A stretch of DNA of 30,080 bases from Hyphomonadaceae bacterium (GTDB lineage Bacteria > Pseudomonadota > Alphaproteobacteria > Caulobacterales > Hyphomonadaceae), in contig JAUYSA010000185.1 of NCBI GenBank assembly GCA_030696545.1, positions 1-30,080 of the forward strand. The letters run 5' to 3'. Of the stretch, positions 1-7,603 are shown in pieces. Each line of letters opens with the position of its first letter. Position 1 is the first letter of the stretch. The notes beneath the pieces were generated by a model. It was not told where the DNA came from and searched no databases. It was given only the letters and a program-made list of their open reading frames with translations. The position numbers were made by a program, and so were the translations under genes.

Positions 1-571
1 TGACGAGTTTCGTGTTGATGCCGGCCTGCTGAAGGGAGGTGCGCAAATGGAGTGGGCGCAGGGCGCCGCCCATGCGGCCCTTTTCCTGGATGGCGACGGC
101 GCCGTCTTGCCCGCCATGCGAGGTGACGAAGACGATGACGAGGTCTTCCTTCGGGTCGATGATGCGGCCGATGCGGCCGAGGGCGGCGTTGAAATTGTTC
201 GGCGCAGACGAGGGATAAGCGCGCGGGCCATTCGCGCCGGTTCCGGCTGAGAGGATGACGGTGCGATCGGTTGCGTCATAGCGGCGGGCGAGGATTCCGG
301 CGGCTTCGCTGGCTTCGCGTTCGAATACAGGATCGTTCCAGAGCGAGGCGGAGACGATGTAGGTGTCGACGACGCCGGGGCGCTGGGACGGGAGTTTTGC
401 AAGCGTATCGGCCATGCGGGCGACATCGTCGGCGGCATCGGCGGGGGTCATCGCCATCTCGATGGCGCCGAACTGGCCGCGCAGCGGATCGCCGCCAGGC
501 TGCGCGCTTGCCCCAGGCGCGGCGAGCGCCAGCCCGAGAAGCGCGTATCCGAGCGCCAGCCTCTTCATCAT
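1..571 (-). CDS. C13 family (legumain-like) cysteine peptidase, partial
   Basis: The gene is cut by the left window edge, so only the first 190 residues are visible. It starts with a signal peptide (hydrophobic run at residues 4-19, probable cleavage near ASA-Q at 24). The body resembles bacterial Peptidase_C13 proteins: a region around residues 104-122 with ILSAGTGANG, then a hydrophobic strand ending in FVTSHGGQDG, where His152 would be the catalytic histidine of the legumain/caspase-like fold. The catalytic cysteine, normally in a later C-x-S-G type motif, lies outside the window, so activity cannot be confirmed. An in-frame ATG at 577 and another at 568 compete for the start; 571 was chosen because a weak GCGGGG purine run lies about nine bases upstream. 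It is probably an exported periplasmic or surface peptidase. Family call is from recognised motifs; substrate unknown. Confidence 0.7.
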   Translation of the reverse strand, partial: MMKRLALGYALLGLALAAPGASAQPGGDPLRGQFGAIEMAMTPADAADDVARMADTLAKLPSQRPGVVDTYIVSASLWNDPVFEREASEAAGILARRYDATDRTVILSAGTGANGPRAYPSSAPNNFNAALGRIGRIIDPKEDLVIVFVTSHGGQDGAVAIQEKGRMGGALRPLHLRTSLQQAGINTKLV

Positions 572-641
572 GACCATAGGCCCCGCGAGAACTATCCCGG
601 GCATGTTCTCGCGCTCTCTCGCAACACGCAAGGAGGGCGTT

Positions 642-1133
642 TCAGCTTCGTTTTCCGCCGGGAATGACCTTGAGCATGGCGCGCTTGGCGGCCGGCGAGG
701 CGACGGGTTGGGGGGCGGGTTCGGGCGGGGCCGAAGGTTCGAGATCGTCGTTGATGTCGCGGACGCGGGGTTTCCAGCCGGGCTTTGCCTTGTTTCGCAT
801 CGCGCTGTTGCGCTTGAAGCTGGAGCGCGGGGCGTCTGGGGTTTTCTCGCCATCGGGGGCGGCCGGCGCGGAGGCCTTGGGCTTGCGCGTCTTCTTCTCG
901 ATCACGCGGGCGATTTGCGACTGGCGTTGGGAGAGCGCTTCCTCGAGGCGGCCCTTGCCGGGATCGCGGAAGGCGGAGCCGTATTTTTCGAGGCGGCCGG
1001 TGACGCCTTCGACGAAGTCTTTTTCCCAAGTGGTGAGTGCGGGACCGCCCTCCTCCGCCGCGCGCTCGGCGACGCGGCGCAGCTTGCGGAGCGCCTTCGA
1101 GGTCTTGCGCTTGTCGACTTCGCGCTTGGGCAT
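642..1133 (-). CDS. Conserved hypothetical basic protein
   Basis: 163 residues, rich in Lys, Arg and Glu. The N-terminal half (residues about 1-80) is likely helical and carries a pattern I associate with small alphaproteobacterial hypothetical proteins (TTWEKDFVEGV, then LEKYGSAFRDPGKGRLEEAL, then QIARVIEKKTRKP). The C-terminal half is low-complexity, Pro/Ala/Lys-rich and probably disordered. No signal peptide or membrane segment is present, so it should be cytoplasmic; the charge would suit nucleic-acid binding, but that is a guess. The start is the ATG giving MPKREVDK; a TTG two codons upstream is possible and no good ribosome site is visible for either. It lies downstream of gapR on the same strand, separated by the compound palindrome at 1181-1307. 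Function not recognised. Confidence 0.6.
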   Translation of the reverse strand: MPKREVDKRKTSKALRKLRRVAERAAEEGGPALTTWEKDFVEGVTGRLEKYGSAFRDPGKGRLEEALSQRQSQIARVIEKKTRKPKASAPAAPDGEKTPDAPRSSFKRNSAMRNKAKPGWKPRVRDINDDLEPSAPPEPAPQPVASPAAKRAMLKVIPGGKRS

Positions 1134-1180
1134 GAGCAAAGCTTAACGCGATTGGGCGTTCGGGAACAGGCGCTGGTGAG

Positions 1181-1307
1181 CACGCCCTCGTGGTTCGACG
1201 GGCGGCCCTTCGGGCCTGCTCACCATGAGGGCTACTTAGCTATTGGCAGTTCAGCCCTCATGGTGAGCAGCCGACAAAGTCGGCGTCAGTCGAACCATGC
1301 GGGCGTG
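1181..1307. repeat. Compound palindromic repeat (REP/BIME-like pair)
   Basis: Two related palindromic units face each other between gapR and the next minus-strand gene. Outer arms: 1181-1199 and 1289-1307 (17 of 19 positions complementary). Inner arms: 1217-1233 and 1253-1269, a perfect 17-base inverted repeat. Each unit also holds its own small hairpin: 1204-1216 (GGCCC/GGGCC, loop TTC) and 1270-1284 (GCCGAC/GTCGGC, loop AAA). Within each unit the ends are also complementary (CCCTCATGGT with ACCATGCGGG). This nested layout is that of repetitive extragenic palindromes in paired array. No second copy was seen in the window. Confidence 0.75.
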
Positions 1308-1311
1308 TGCG

Positions 1312-1575
1312 TCAGATCTCGCCCAGCGCCAGCAGATAGGTGTCGAGGATGGCTTCCTGCTCTTCGCGTTCCTGACGGTCCTGCTTGCGGATGCGGATGA
1401 CGGCGCGGAGGGCCTTGGTGTCGTAGCCCATCGACTTGGCTTCCTGATAGACGTCCTTGATCTGGCCGCCGACCTCTTTCTTTTCTTCCTCGAGCTTTTC
1501 GATCTTCATGACCGTCTGCTTGAGCTTGTCGCGGGCCGCCTGCGTGAGGGCGGCTGCTGCTGCGCCGTCGTCCAT
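1312..1575 (-). CDS. gapR: GapR family (DUF2312/UPF0335) nucleoid-associated protein
   Basis: 87 residues. Residues about 10-80 form a continuous charged helix/coiled coil with the family pattern: KLKQTVMKIEKLEEEKKEV, then IKDVYQEAKSMGYDTKALRAVIRIRKQD, ending ILDTYLLALG. In Caulobacter the homologue GapR is an essential dimer/tetramer that clamps overtwisted, AT-rich DNA ahead of moving polymerases and helps topoisomerases relax it; length and motif agree here. The ATG at 1575 is chosen over upstream in-frame starts because CTGGAG lies seven bases before it and the homology begins just after. It stands alone on the minus strand; the palindromic repeat follows only a few bases beyond its stop and may serve as its 3' end structure. 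Chromosomal role is from the family, not from this sequence. Confidence 0.9.
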   Translation of the reverse strand: MDDGAAAAALTQAARDKLKQTVMKIEKLEEEKKEVGGQIKDVYQEAKSMGYDTKALRAVIRIRKQDRQEREEQEAILDTYLLALGEI

Positions 1576-1773
1576 GTGAGATCTCCAGGAAGCTGAGCGG
1601 CTTCTTTTACCGGGACGAGCGGACACATCCAACGACGCGAGCGCCGCAGGCGCGGATTCTCTGTGCATGGGCTGTGAGTTGTCTTGGGGGATGAAGGCGG
1701 GAGAGAATTCCCTCTCGGCCTCCCCCATCCGTCCGCTTCGCGTCCACCTTGCCCGTGAACGGGGAAGGATGGG

Positions 1774-2394
1774 CTACAGCGGGCTGCCGTTGACGACGCG
1801 GTCGAGGCGTTTCTTGCCCTGTACCGCCGCCTGCGCGTGCGGATGGATGGCGAGGGCCTTGTCGTAGGCCAGAAGGGCTGCTTCGGGACGTTCGATCGAC
1901 TCGAAGATCATTGCGAGGCCGATCCAGGCGCCGAAATGGCGCGGCTCGCGGGTTATCGCGGATTCGAGGTCGGCGATGGCTTCGTCGAACTTGCCATCGT
2001 TGAAGAACAGGACGGCGCGGCGGTTCCAGGCTTCGGCATAGTCGGGAAGGATTGAGATGGCGCGGTCGAAGGCATCGCGGGCGGCTTCGACATTGTCGAG
2101 CTGCTGGTATTCGAGGCCGCGCTGCATCAGGACATCGACCGTGGGGCTGCCGGAGACGAGCCAGGCGTCCCAGACTTCTTCTTCGAGGGCGGCGGCTTCC
2201 TCGTCGGTTTCGGTTTCTTTCAGCTGGTCGAGCAGTTCCTGGCTGAGATTGCCCTCGCCTTCAGCCGCTTCACCTTCGGCGGCGGCGAGTTCCTTTGTAG
2301 CGGGCGCGTCGTCGCCGGCCGTGCCGGGGGCAAAGGACTTATCGCAGGCGCTGAGCGCGAGGACGGCCGCAAGGGCGAGGGAGATACGATACAT
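1774..2394 (-). CDS. TPR-containing lipoprotein
   Basis: 206 residues. The signal peptide ends in a lipobox (LSAC, Cys17), so it should be a lipid-anchored envelope protein. An acidic, Ala/Glu-rich linker (about 30-75) leads into tetratricopeptide repeats from about 84 to 195: QRGLEYQQLDNVEAARDAFD, then an AWNRRAVLFFNDGKFDEAIADLE repeat read from 122, then AWIGLAMIFESIERPEAALL. The TPRs imply a protein-protein interaction scaffold; no catalytic domain is present. The ATG at 2394 was chosen because upstream in-frame sequence does not resemble an export signal and the lipobox is correctly spaced from this start. It lies about 100 bases downstream of rpmJ on the same strand. Partner unknown. Confidence 0.8.
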   Translation of the reverse strand: MYRISLALAAVLALSACDKSFAPGTAGDDAPATKELAAAEGEAAEGEGNLSQELLDQLKETETDEEAAALEEEVWDAWLVSGSPTVDVLMQRGLEYQQLDNVEAARDAFDRAISILPDYAEAWNRRAVLFFNDGKFDEAIADLESAITREPRHFGAWIGLAMIFESIERPEAALLAYDKALAIHPHAQAAVQGKKRLDRVVNGSPL

Positions 2395-2495
2395 GCGCCC
2401 ACTATGCTGGGGCGGGATCATGCGGGCAAGCGGTCGCAGCCGCTGGGAGAGCGGGGACGTGTTCAATTGCCTGGGAGGTCTGGAACCGAGGGCGA

Positions 2496-2621
2496 TTAGC
2501 CCTGTTTCGCCTTGAAGCGCGGGTCCGTCTTGTTGATGACGTACACCCGGCCTTTGCGACGAACGACCTTGCAGTCGCGGTGGCGGCCCTTCAGCGATTT
2601 CAGCGAGGAACGGACTTTCAT
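2496..2621 (-). CDS. rpmJ: 50S ribosomal protein L36 (zinc-independent form)
   Basis: 41 residues, beginning MKVRSSLKSLKGRHRDCKVV and ending TDPRFKAKQG, the typical L36 layout, with a KVVRRKGRVYVI core. L36 is a small protein of the large ribosomal subunit. The classic C+ form has a Cys/Cys/Cys/His zinc site; here only Cys17 remains, the first position is Lys11, and the third Cys and the His are replaced, so this is the C- form that folds without zinc. It stands alone rather than in the spc operon, as is usual for this version in alphaproteobacteria. No clear Shine-Dalgarno was seen before the ATG at 2621, but length, start and end fit the family exactly. Confidence 0.93.
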   Translation of the reverse strand: MKVRSSLKSLKGRHRDCKVVRRKGRVYVINKTDPRFKAKQG

Positions 2622-2823
2622 GGGGCCAACGGCTATCTGGAACTGCGGGAGCGGGGCAATTACTGGAGGGCATACGCCCTGTCAACCGCAACGGGCCCCT
2701 CGCCCGTGAGATGCCTGCCGGCAGACGTAAATTAGCCTTAACGTTCGGTCGGCATTCATGAAATTCCTGCCAACTTGCCGCAGTGTTCGTGGTAAGACGG
2801 GGCGGGGTCGCCGGAGACTGTTT

Positions 2824-4152
2824 ATGATGTCAGTCCGATCCAAGCGCTGGGCCGCCGCGGGTATTCTGCTCGGGCTGACCCTAGCCGCGTGTGAGAGCAC
2901 GAAAATGGCCGGCGGGCATGGGCCGCAGACGCCCCCGGCCTCGCCTGCCCCGCCGTCTTCGAGCGATGGGACGACGGGTGGCGCGTTTGCCTTCGGGAGT
3001 TCCGGGGACGCCGGGTTTGACGCGTGGCGGGCGCAGTTCGCGGCCAAGGCAGATGGCACGGGACGCAATGATGCGGTGATCCGGGCGGTGCTGGACGGGC
3101 TCGTGCCGGTTGAGCAGACGGTGCAGGCGCAATCGTTCGACAACCAGGCGGAGTTCGTGAAGCCGATCTGGGATTACGCGAAGACGGCTGTGTCGCCGAC
3201 GCGGATCACCAATGGCCAGGCCAAGATGGCGGCGAATGTCGCGATCTTCGATGCGCTTGAGGAATCCTATGCGCCGCCGCGCGAGATCCTCGCTTCGATC
3301 TGGGGGATGGAGTCGAGCTATGGCGGCTTCATCGGGACGGATGACGCGCCGCGCGTGCTGGCCAGCCAGGCGGCGATGGGACGGCGGAAGGATTTCAATG
3401 AGGGCGAACTGCTGGCGATCATGCAGCTGATCGAGAACGGGTCAGCGACGCGCGACCAGTTCCGCAAGGCGTCGTATGCGGGAGCGGTGGGGCAGACGCA
3501 GTTCATGCCGTCGACGCTGCTTCAGCACGGGCGCGACTTCGACAGGGACGGTCACAAGGATCTCTGGACGAATGCGGGCGATGCGCTGGCTTCGGCGGCG
3601 AACTACCTGACCAATTCTGGATGGAAAAAGGGACAGCCCTGGGCTGTTGAGACGCGCATCCCCGAAGTGTTCGACTATTCGCTGGGCGATGGGCGGAAGC
3701 TGACGGTGGCGGCGTGGAAGGCGATGGGGCTTCTGCCGGCGACGGCGGCAGAGTTTGCCAATTCGGACGCGCTGCAGGCGGAGCTTTTCCTGCCGGCGGG
3801 ATCGTATGGACCGGCCTTCCTGCTGTTCGACAATTTCGGCGCAATCAAGAAGTACAACAACGCCGACAGCTATGCGCTGGCGGTGGGGTTGCTCGCGGAC
3901 CGGCTGGCGGGGCGGCCTGATCTTTCGCGGCCATGGCCGACGGATATCGTGATGCTGACGCAGCAACAGGCGAAGGATCTGCAGGGAGCGCTCAACAAGC
4001 TGGGCCATTCGGCGGGTGCGGTGGACGGCATTATCGGGCGCGGCACGCGCGGGGCGCTTCAGAAGTTCCAGAAGGACAAGGGGCTGGTGGCGGACGGCTT
4101 CCCGACTGTTGCGATGCTGGATGCCGTGCTGCTTGCCGCGAACGGCGCCTGA
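2824..4152 (+). CDS. Lytic murein transglycosylase, MltB type, with PG-binding domain
   Basis: 442 residues. Lipoprotein signal with lipobox LAAC (Cys23), then a Pro/Ser-rich linker (about 35-60). The SLT_2/MltB catalytic domain spans about 62-360: the catalytic Glu163 sits in IWGMESSYGG, followed by AGAVGQTQFMPSTLLQHG and DGHKDLWTNAGDALASAANYL, all family hallmarks. Residues about 378-438 form a PG_binding_1 domain (LQGALNKLGH, VDGIIGRGTRGALQKFQ). It would cleave the MurNAc-GlcNAc bond to give 1,6-anhydro-muropeptides, anchored in the outer membrane. The start at 2824 is preferred to one at 2758 because GGAG lies seven bases before it and it places the signal peptide at the N-terminus; ATG 2827 is equally possible. 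It is followed by a separately promoted small gene. Confidence 0.9.
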   Translation: MMSVRSKRWAAAGILLGLTLAACESTKMAGGHGPQTPPASPAPPSSSDGTTGGAFAFGSSGDAGFDAWRAQFAAKADGTGRNDAVIRAVLDGLVPVEQTVQAQSFDNQAEFVKPIWDYAKTAVSPTRITNGQAKMAANVAIFDALEESYAPPREILASIWGMESSYGGFIGTDDAPRVLASQAAMGRRKDFNEGELLAIMQLIENGSATRDQFRKASYAGAVGQTQFMPSTLLQHGRDFDRDGHKDLWTNAGDALASAANYLTNSGWKKGQPWAVETRIPEVFDYSLGDGRKLTVAAWKAMGLLPATAAEFANSDALQAELFLPAGSYGPAFLLFDNFGAIKKYNNADSYALAVGLLADRLAGRPDLSRPWPTDIVMLTQQQAKDLQGALNKLGHSAGAVDGIIGRGTRGALQKFQKDKGLVADGFPTVAMLDAVLLAANGA

Positions 4153-4161
4153 GTTCCCACC

Positions 4162-4186
4162 GGAACCGGCTTAACATGCAGGCGTT
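4162..4186 (+). promoter_or_regulatory. EcfG-type general stress promoter
   Basis: GGAAC at 4162-4166 and CGTT at 4183-4186 are separated by exactly 16 bases, a perfect match to the alphaproteobacterial EcfG consensus (GGAAC-N16/17-CGTT). The CGTT ends 30 bases before the ATG of the small membrane protein at 4217. The same layout occurs at 16895-16919. This predicts PhyR/NepR/EcfG-dependent expression of the 85-residue protein, independent of the transglycosylase gene that ends just upstream. Confidence 0.75.
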
Positions 4187-4216
4187 GACCTCCCGCAATT
4201 GATGGGAGTTTACACA

Positions 4217-4474
4217 ATGGCGACCGAGCAACGCACGACAAGCAGCGGCAATGGCTTCCTGTATTTCGCGATCGGCGCGCTGATCGTGGCAGTCGGCGTG
4301 CTTGCCTGGATGTTCTACAATGGCGAGACGAGCCCCAGCCCTCAGGACACGGCGATCGAACGTATGGCTGACAGTGTGGGCGATGCAGTTGACGACATTG
4401 GCGATGCGACGCGGAACCTTCCGCAGCCCGCACCGGCGCCCGTCCCGGCGCCTGCTCCCGCCACCCCGGGCTGA
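4217..4474 (+). CDS. Small single-TM protein, predicted stress-induced
   Basis: 85 residues with a short polar N-terminus, one hydrophobic segment at about 14-34 (FLYFAIGALIVAVGVLAWMFY), an acidic middle containing ERMADSVGDAVDDIGDATRN, and a Pro/Ala-rich tail. Positive residues are scarce, so topology is uncertain. The family is not recognised; the A/D/G repeats in the middle resemble those of small stress-induced membrane proteins. The ATG at 4217 has GGAG eight bases upstream. It has its own EcfG-type promoter at 4162-4186 and a strong terminator 25 bases after its stop, so it is probably a monocistronic member of the general stress regulon. That role is inferred from the promoter only. 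Confidence 0.75.
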   Translation: MATEQRTTSSGNGFLYFAIGALIVAVGVLAWMFYNGETSPSPQDTAIERMADSVGDAVDDIGDATRNLPQPAPAPVPAPAPATPG

Positions 4475-4498
4475 TCTGAAAATATAAGTGTGTGGGAG

Positions 4499-4528
4499 AC
4501 GCGCCGGAGTGACCCTCCGGCGCGTTTT
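4499..4528 (+). terminator. Rho-independent terminator
   Basis: A perfect 11-base inverted repeat (4499-4509 and 4515-4525, loop of five bases) is followed by TTTT. It lies between the stop of the small membrane protein gene and the stop of the convergent VIT-domain gene at 4529. Confidence 0.85.
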
Positions 4529-7471
4529 CTATTCCAGCGTGAAGACGCCGACTTCCATTTCGCCGCGATCTTCGGCGGGCATTTCGAGATCTATCAGCTC
4601 TTCGCTCTGTGATGGGCGCCCAAAATTTCGGATCAGGCGAACGGTGAGCGTGGAGGGGCCGTTCGGGTTGGCGCGATCCGACGCGAACGTCTTGGCGCGC
4701 ACTTCGTATTTGCCCGAATTGGCGCGGTGGATGATGTATTCTTCCGGGCCATAACCGTTGGTGACGTCGCCGGAGAGTTTTCCGCCCCAGGGCGAGAGCG
4801 GATAGGAATAGCCGACCTTCGCGCCTTTAGGCTCCGTAACCCAGAGATCGAGATCCGTGCGCGGCGTGTTCCATTCCATGACGACGCGGACATCTGTGTC
4901 CAACAGCGCGATCAGGCGGGGATCGAGCGCAGAGGATGAGCCACCCATGGCCTTGAGCTTCGCCAGTGCAGCGTTGGCTTCCATCAGCACGACCGTCTCG
5001 ATGCCACGGGCTGAAACGTCCGTAACGGATGTGGCGGCCTTTGCCAGCAGTTCGATCGCGCGGCCGAGATCGGCCTTGGCGACAACCGTCGTGGTGGCAT
5101 ATTTCGCACGATCGATGAGCGCGAGAGCAAGGGTGCGCATCGGCTGTGGCCGATCCGTCTCGCGCTCCATCAGGCGTTCAAGCAGCCAGATGGCGCGATC
5201 GTGCGAGCCATAGCGGACGAGACGCGCGGCAACGATGGCAAGGGTCTGGTTGTCGCGCGTGGGGACATCGAGGGCGGCTTCCACGGAGCGGCGAGCCTCT
5301 TCCTTTCGGCCAGCGCGCCAGTGCCATTCGGCGACATCGAACCAGAAGAGCGGGATTAGCCCCTGCTCCTTCATCTCTCTGTCTATGGCGCGTTCGTAGT
5401 CTGCGCCCGCTTTGTCGAAGCGATCGAGATAGGGGCGATCGGCGCTCCAGTCGGCGACTTCGATCTTGCCGGCGCGGCCGCTATCGACAACATCGCCCTC
5501 GGCTTCGGCGCTGATGGCTTCGGCAGAGAGCGCGTCGCGTGCGGCTCCGGCAACCATGCTGCCTGTCACGGCCACGGCTTCGCGAGGAGGCACCGCCATG
5601 GCGGGAGCGGGCGGCGGCGGCGACATTGTGGGGCTGGGAGATTCAGCGCGGCTACGGCTCGCGCTCTCGGCGGCGGCCTTCCTTTCCGACTCCGGAATCT
5701 TGCCGTCGAATTTCTTGTCCCACCATGTCTTCTGGGCGTCCCACATGGCGACGACCTGGGTGAGGCGGCCTTCCCTGGCGGTTCGTTCGGACCGATCGGC
5801 GTTGGCGCGGAGCTCGGCGTACTGGACCTGCAGCTGCTTGGGGTAGCTGGACGGCGGCGCGATGTCGGACTGGACGTAATCGTTCGGCGCTTCGAGGACG
5901 ACGAAGGACGCTTGTGGTGTCGCGACGTTGTAGCGGCGCGCCATGGCGGCGAGATCGTCGGGCTTCTTTTCGGAGGCTTCGACGCCGAGGCGCTGGCGCG
6001 CCCAGAGAGCGCCGGGACCTGCGAAGTTGGGCGTGCGGCTGGAGCTGGACGTGAAGCGGCGGGGCGATGTCTCGCCAGACAGGCTGACCAGCACAACCCC
6101 ATCCGCAGGCAACGGGCCGACAATGTGGAAGCTGCGCGGATCAGAGGCGAGGCGCACGGCCTCGATTGCCTTGCCGGCGCTGTCAGTGACGGAGGTGATG
6201 GCGGCGTCCGGGCGCGTGACGCGGGTGAGGACTTCGGGACCGTTGGATTTGGTCAGCGTGGCGAATGCGCCGCCGGAACGGTCTGTTATGTCTGTGAGCC
6301 AAGCGGCGTCGCGTTCGGGGCCGCTGGAGATTGCGGTGACTGAGCAGGGAAGCCGGAAGTTGGCGCGATCATCAATCGAGACGCGGCCGTCGGAGAACAT
6401 GAGGCAGTCCGCGCCTTTGGCTACGCTGACGCCGGTGAGCGTCATGTAGCTGGTGCCGCCGCGATAGCGGACGTCCCCGAGCCTGGCGGCGAGCTGGTCT
6501 GTCGCGACCTCGATGGTTTCGGCCTTGCCGCTGTCGAACAGGGTGACGGCGACACGGCGCGCCCCGCGCCGTGTCGCCATGTCCTGCGCGAGCTGCGCTT
6601 CGGCTGTGAGTTCATCGTCGGTGCGCGAGACGGAGCGATCCCAGAAGATGTGGAGAGGCCCGCGCTGCGAACCTGTGGCGCGGGCGGCAGGGGCCGTGAT
6701 GTCGAAGAAGCGTTCAGCGCCGGGATGCTGCGCGATCAGCATGGGCTGGTCGCGATTGGCGGCGGCGAGGCGTAGCGGGCCTTTGAGCGAGACGGCTTCG
6801 GCTTCGATCTTCTTGCCAGTGGACGGCAGGCCTTCGGGCACGGCGAGGATTTTTGCTTCGCCATCGATGTTGAGCTTGAAGTGCTTGATCTTGGCGCCGA
6901 CCGACAGGGGCAGCGAATAACCGTCCGTGGGGTCGAACAGGCTGACCATGCGCAGGCGGATGATGCGCGAGCCATTGGCCGGGATCGGATAGATGCGCGT
7001 CTCGAAGCGATCGCTGTAGTCGACTTCGGCGAGGCCGGGATCGATGCGGACATTGACGCGGCGCTGGTAGGCTTCGGCAGCTTTGTACTTCGTCTCGAGT
7101 ACACCATCGATCAGCGTGCCGTTGATATCGAGGGCGTATCCGGTGACGACAGCGCCGCGCGCCATGTTGAGGGCGAACTGGCCTTCGAGGATGTTGTTGG
7201 TCGGGTTGTCAAAGGCGACGGTGACAGTGGTTTCGGCGATATCGCCACGGACGTTCACGTCGATTTCGAGGGAAGAGATACCCAGGTCGCGCTTGTTGGC
7301 TTCGGTGTGGACGCCGTCTGCGTAGGCGATGAGCTGGGGACCGGCGCGGTCCTGCTCCTTCTTCTGTTCCTTGACGTGATAGGCCTGTTCCTCTGCCGTT
7401 GCGGCGCAGCTGTGGAGCAGCATCAAGGCTGAGGCTGCGGCGAGCAGCTTCTTCGTCAGGCGAGTGGTCAT
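4529..7471 (-). CDS. Exported VIT / VWA-like / DUF2135 domain protein
   Basis: 980 residues from the ATG at 7471, which has a GGGGGA run seven bases upstream. Signal peptide about 1-26. A VIT (vault/inter-alpha-trypsin) domain covers about 60-180 (SSLEIDVNVRGDIAETTVTV, then LETKYKAAEAYQRR, then DRFETRIYPIPANGSR). A VWA-like domain covers about 270-430; the MIDAS DxSxS motif is present as D278-R-S280-V-S282, so metal binding is plausible. A low-complexity Ala/Pro/Ser-rich stretch lies near 610-680, followed by TPR-like helices near 700-800. The C-terminal domain (about 866-975) resembles DUF2135 (VVMEWNTPRTDLDLWVTEPKG, then YGPEEYIIHRANSGKYEV). VIT plus VWA in bacteria suggests a periplasmic or surface adhesion/scaffold protein; the exact role is unknown. 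It lies convergent to the small stress gene. Confidence 0.85.
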   Translation of the reverse strand: MTTRLTKKLLAAASALMLLHSCAATAEEQAYHVKEQKKEQDRAGPQLIAYADGVHTEANKRDLGISSLEIDVNVRGDIAETTVTVAFDNPTNNILEGQFALNMARGAVVTGYALDINGTLIDGVLETKYKAAEAYQRRVNVRIDPGLAEVDYSDRFETRIYPIPANGSRIIRLRMVSLFDPTDGYSLPLSVGAKIKHFKLNIDGEAKILAVPEGLPSTGKKIEAEAVSLKGPLRLAAANRDQPMLIAQHPGAERFFDITAPAARATGSQRGPLHIFWDRSVSRTDDELTAEAQLAQDMATRRGARRVAVTLFDSGKAETIEVATDQLAARLGDVRYRGGTSYMTLTGVSVAKGADCLMFSDGRVSIDDRANFRLPCSVTAISSGPERDAAWLTDITDRSGGAFATLTKSNGPEVLTRVTRPDAAITSVTDSAGKAIEAVRLASDPRSFHIVGPLPADGVVLVSLSGETSPRRFTSSSSRTPNFAGPGALWARQRLGVEASEKKPDDLAAMARRYNVATPQASFVVLEAPNDYVQSDIAPPSSYPKQLQVQYAELRANADRSERTAREGRLTQVVAMWDAQKTWWDKKFDGKIPESERKAAAESASRSRAESPSPTMSPPPPAPAMAVPPREAVAVTGSMVAGAARDALSAEAISAEAEGDVVDSGRAGKIEVADWSADRPYLDRFDKAGADYERAIDREMKEQGLIPLFWFDVAEWHWRAGRKEEARRSVEAALDVPTRDNQTLAIVAARLVRYGSHDRAIWLLERLMERETDRPQPMRTLALALIDRAKYATTTVVAKADLGRAIELLAKAATSVTDVSARGIETVVLMEANAALAKLKAMGGSSSALDPRLIALLDTDVRVVMEWNTPRTDLDLWVTEPKGAKVGYSYPLSPWGGKLSGDVTNGYGPEEYIIHRANSGKYEVRAKTFASDRANPNGPSTLTVRLIRNFGRPSQSEELIDLEMPAEDRGEMEVGVFTLE

Positions 7472-7603
7472 CGCTTCATCCCCCACTGGATTTGCATTGG
7501 CAGGTTCAGCCCGCATTCAGGCGCAATCAGGGCTCGAAGCAGGCGAACAGGCGGTTTCGCGGAAGCTATAGCGCGGCGACGAACGCGTCCAACGCCGGGC
7601 CGG

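Noticed and set aside
363..1400. Long plus-strand open frame across the C13 peptidase, the hypothetical gene and the palindrome
   Set aside because: It crosses three unrelated minus-strand features, including the repeat, and has the Gly/Arg-rich composition of an antisense frame.
2482..2505. GGAAC-N16-TGTT as a third EcfG promoter
   Set aside because: The -10 element has a mismatch, and no gene starts at a suitable distance downstream on the plus strand.
4190..4208. Hairpin CTCCC/GGGAG covering the ribosome site of the small membrane protein gene
   Set aside because: The EcfG promoter at 4162-4186 would start transcription at about 4192-4196, within the left arm, so the stem would not form in that mRNA. 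The stem has only five pairs.
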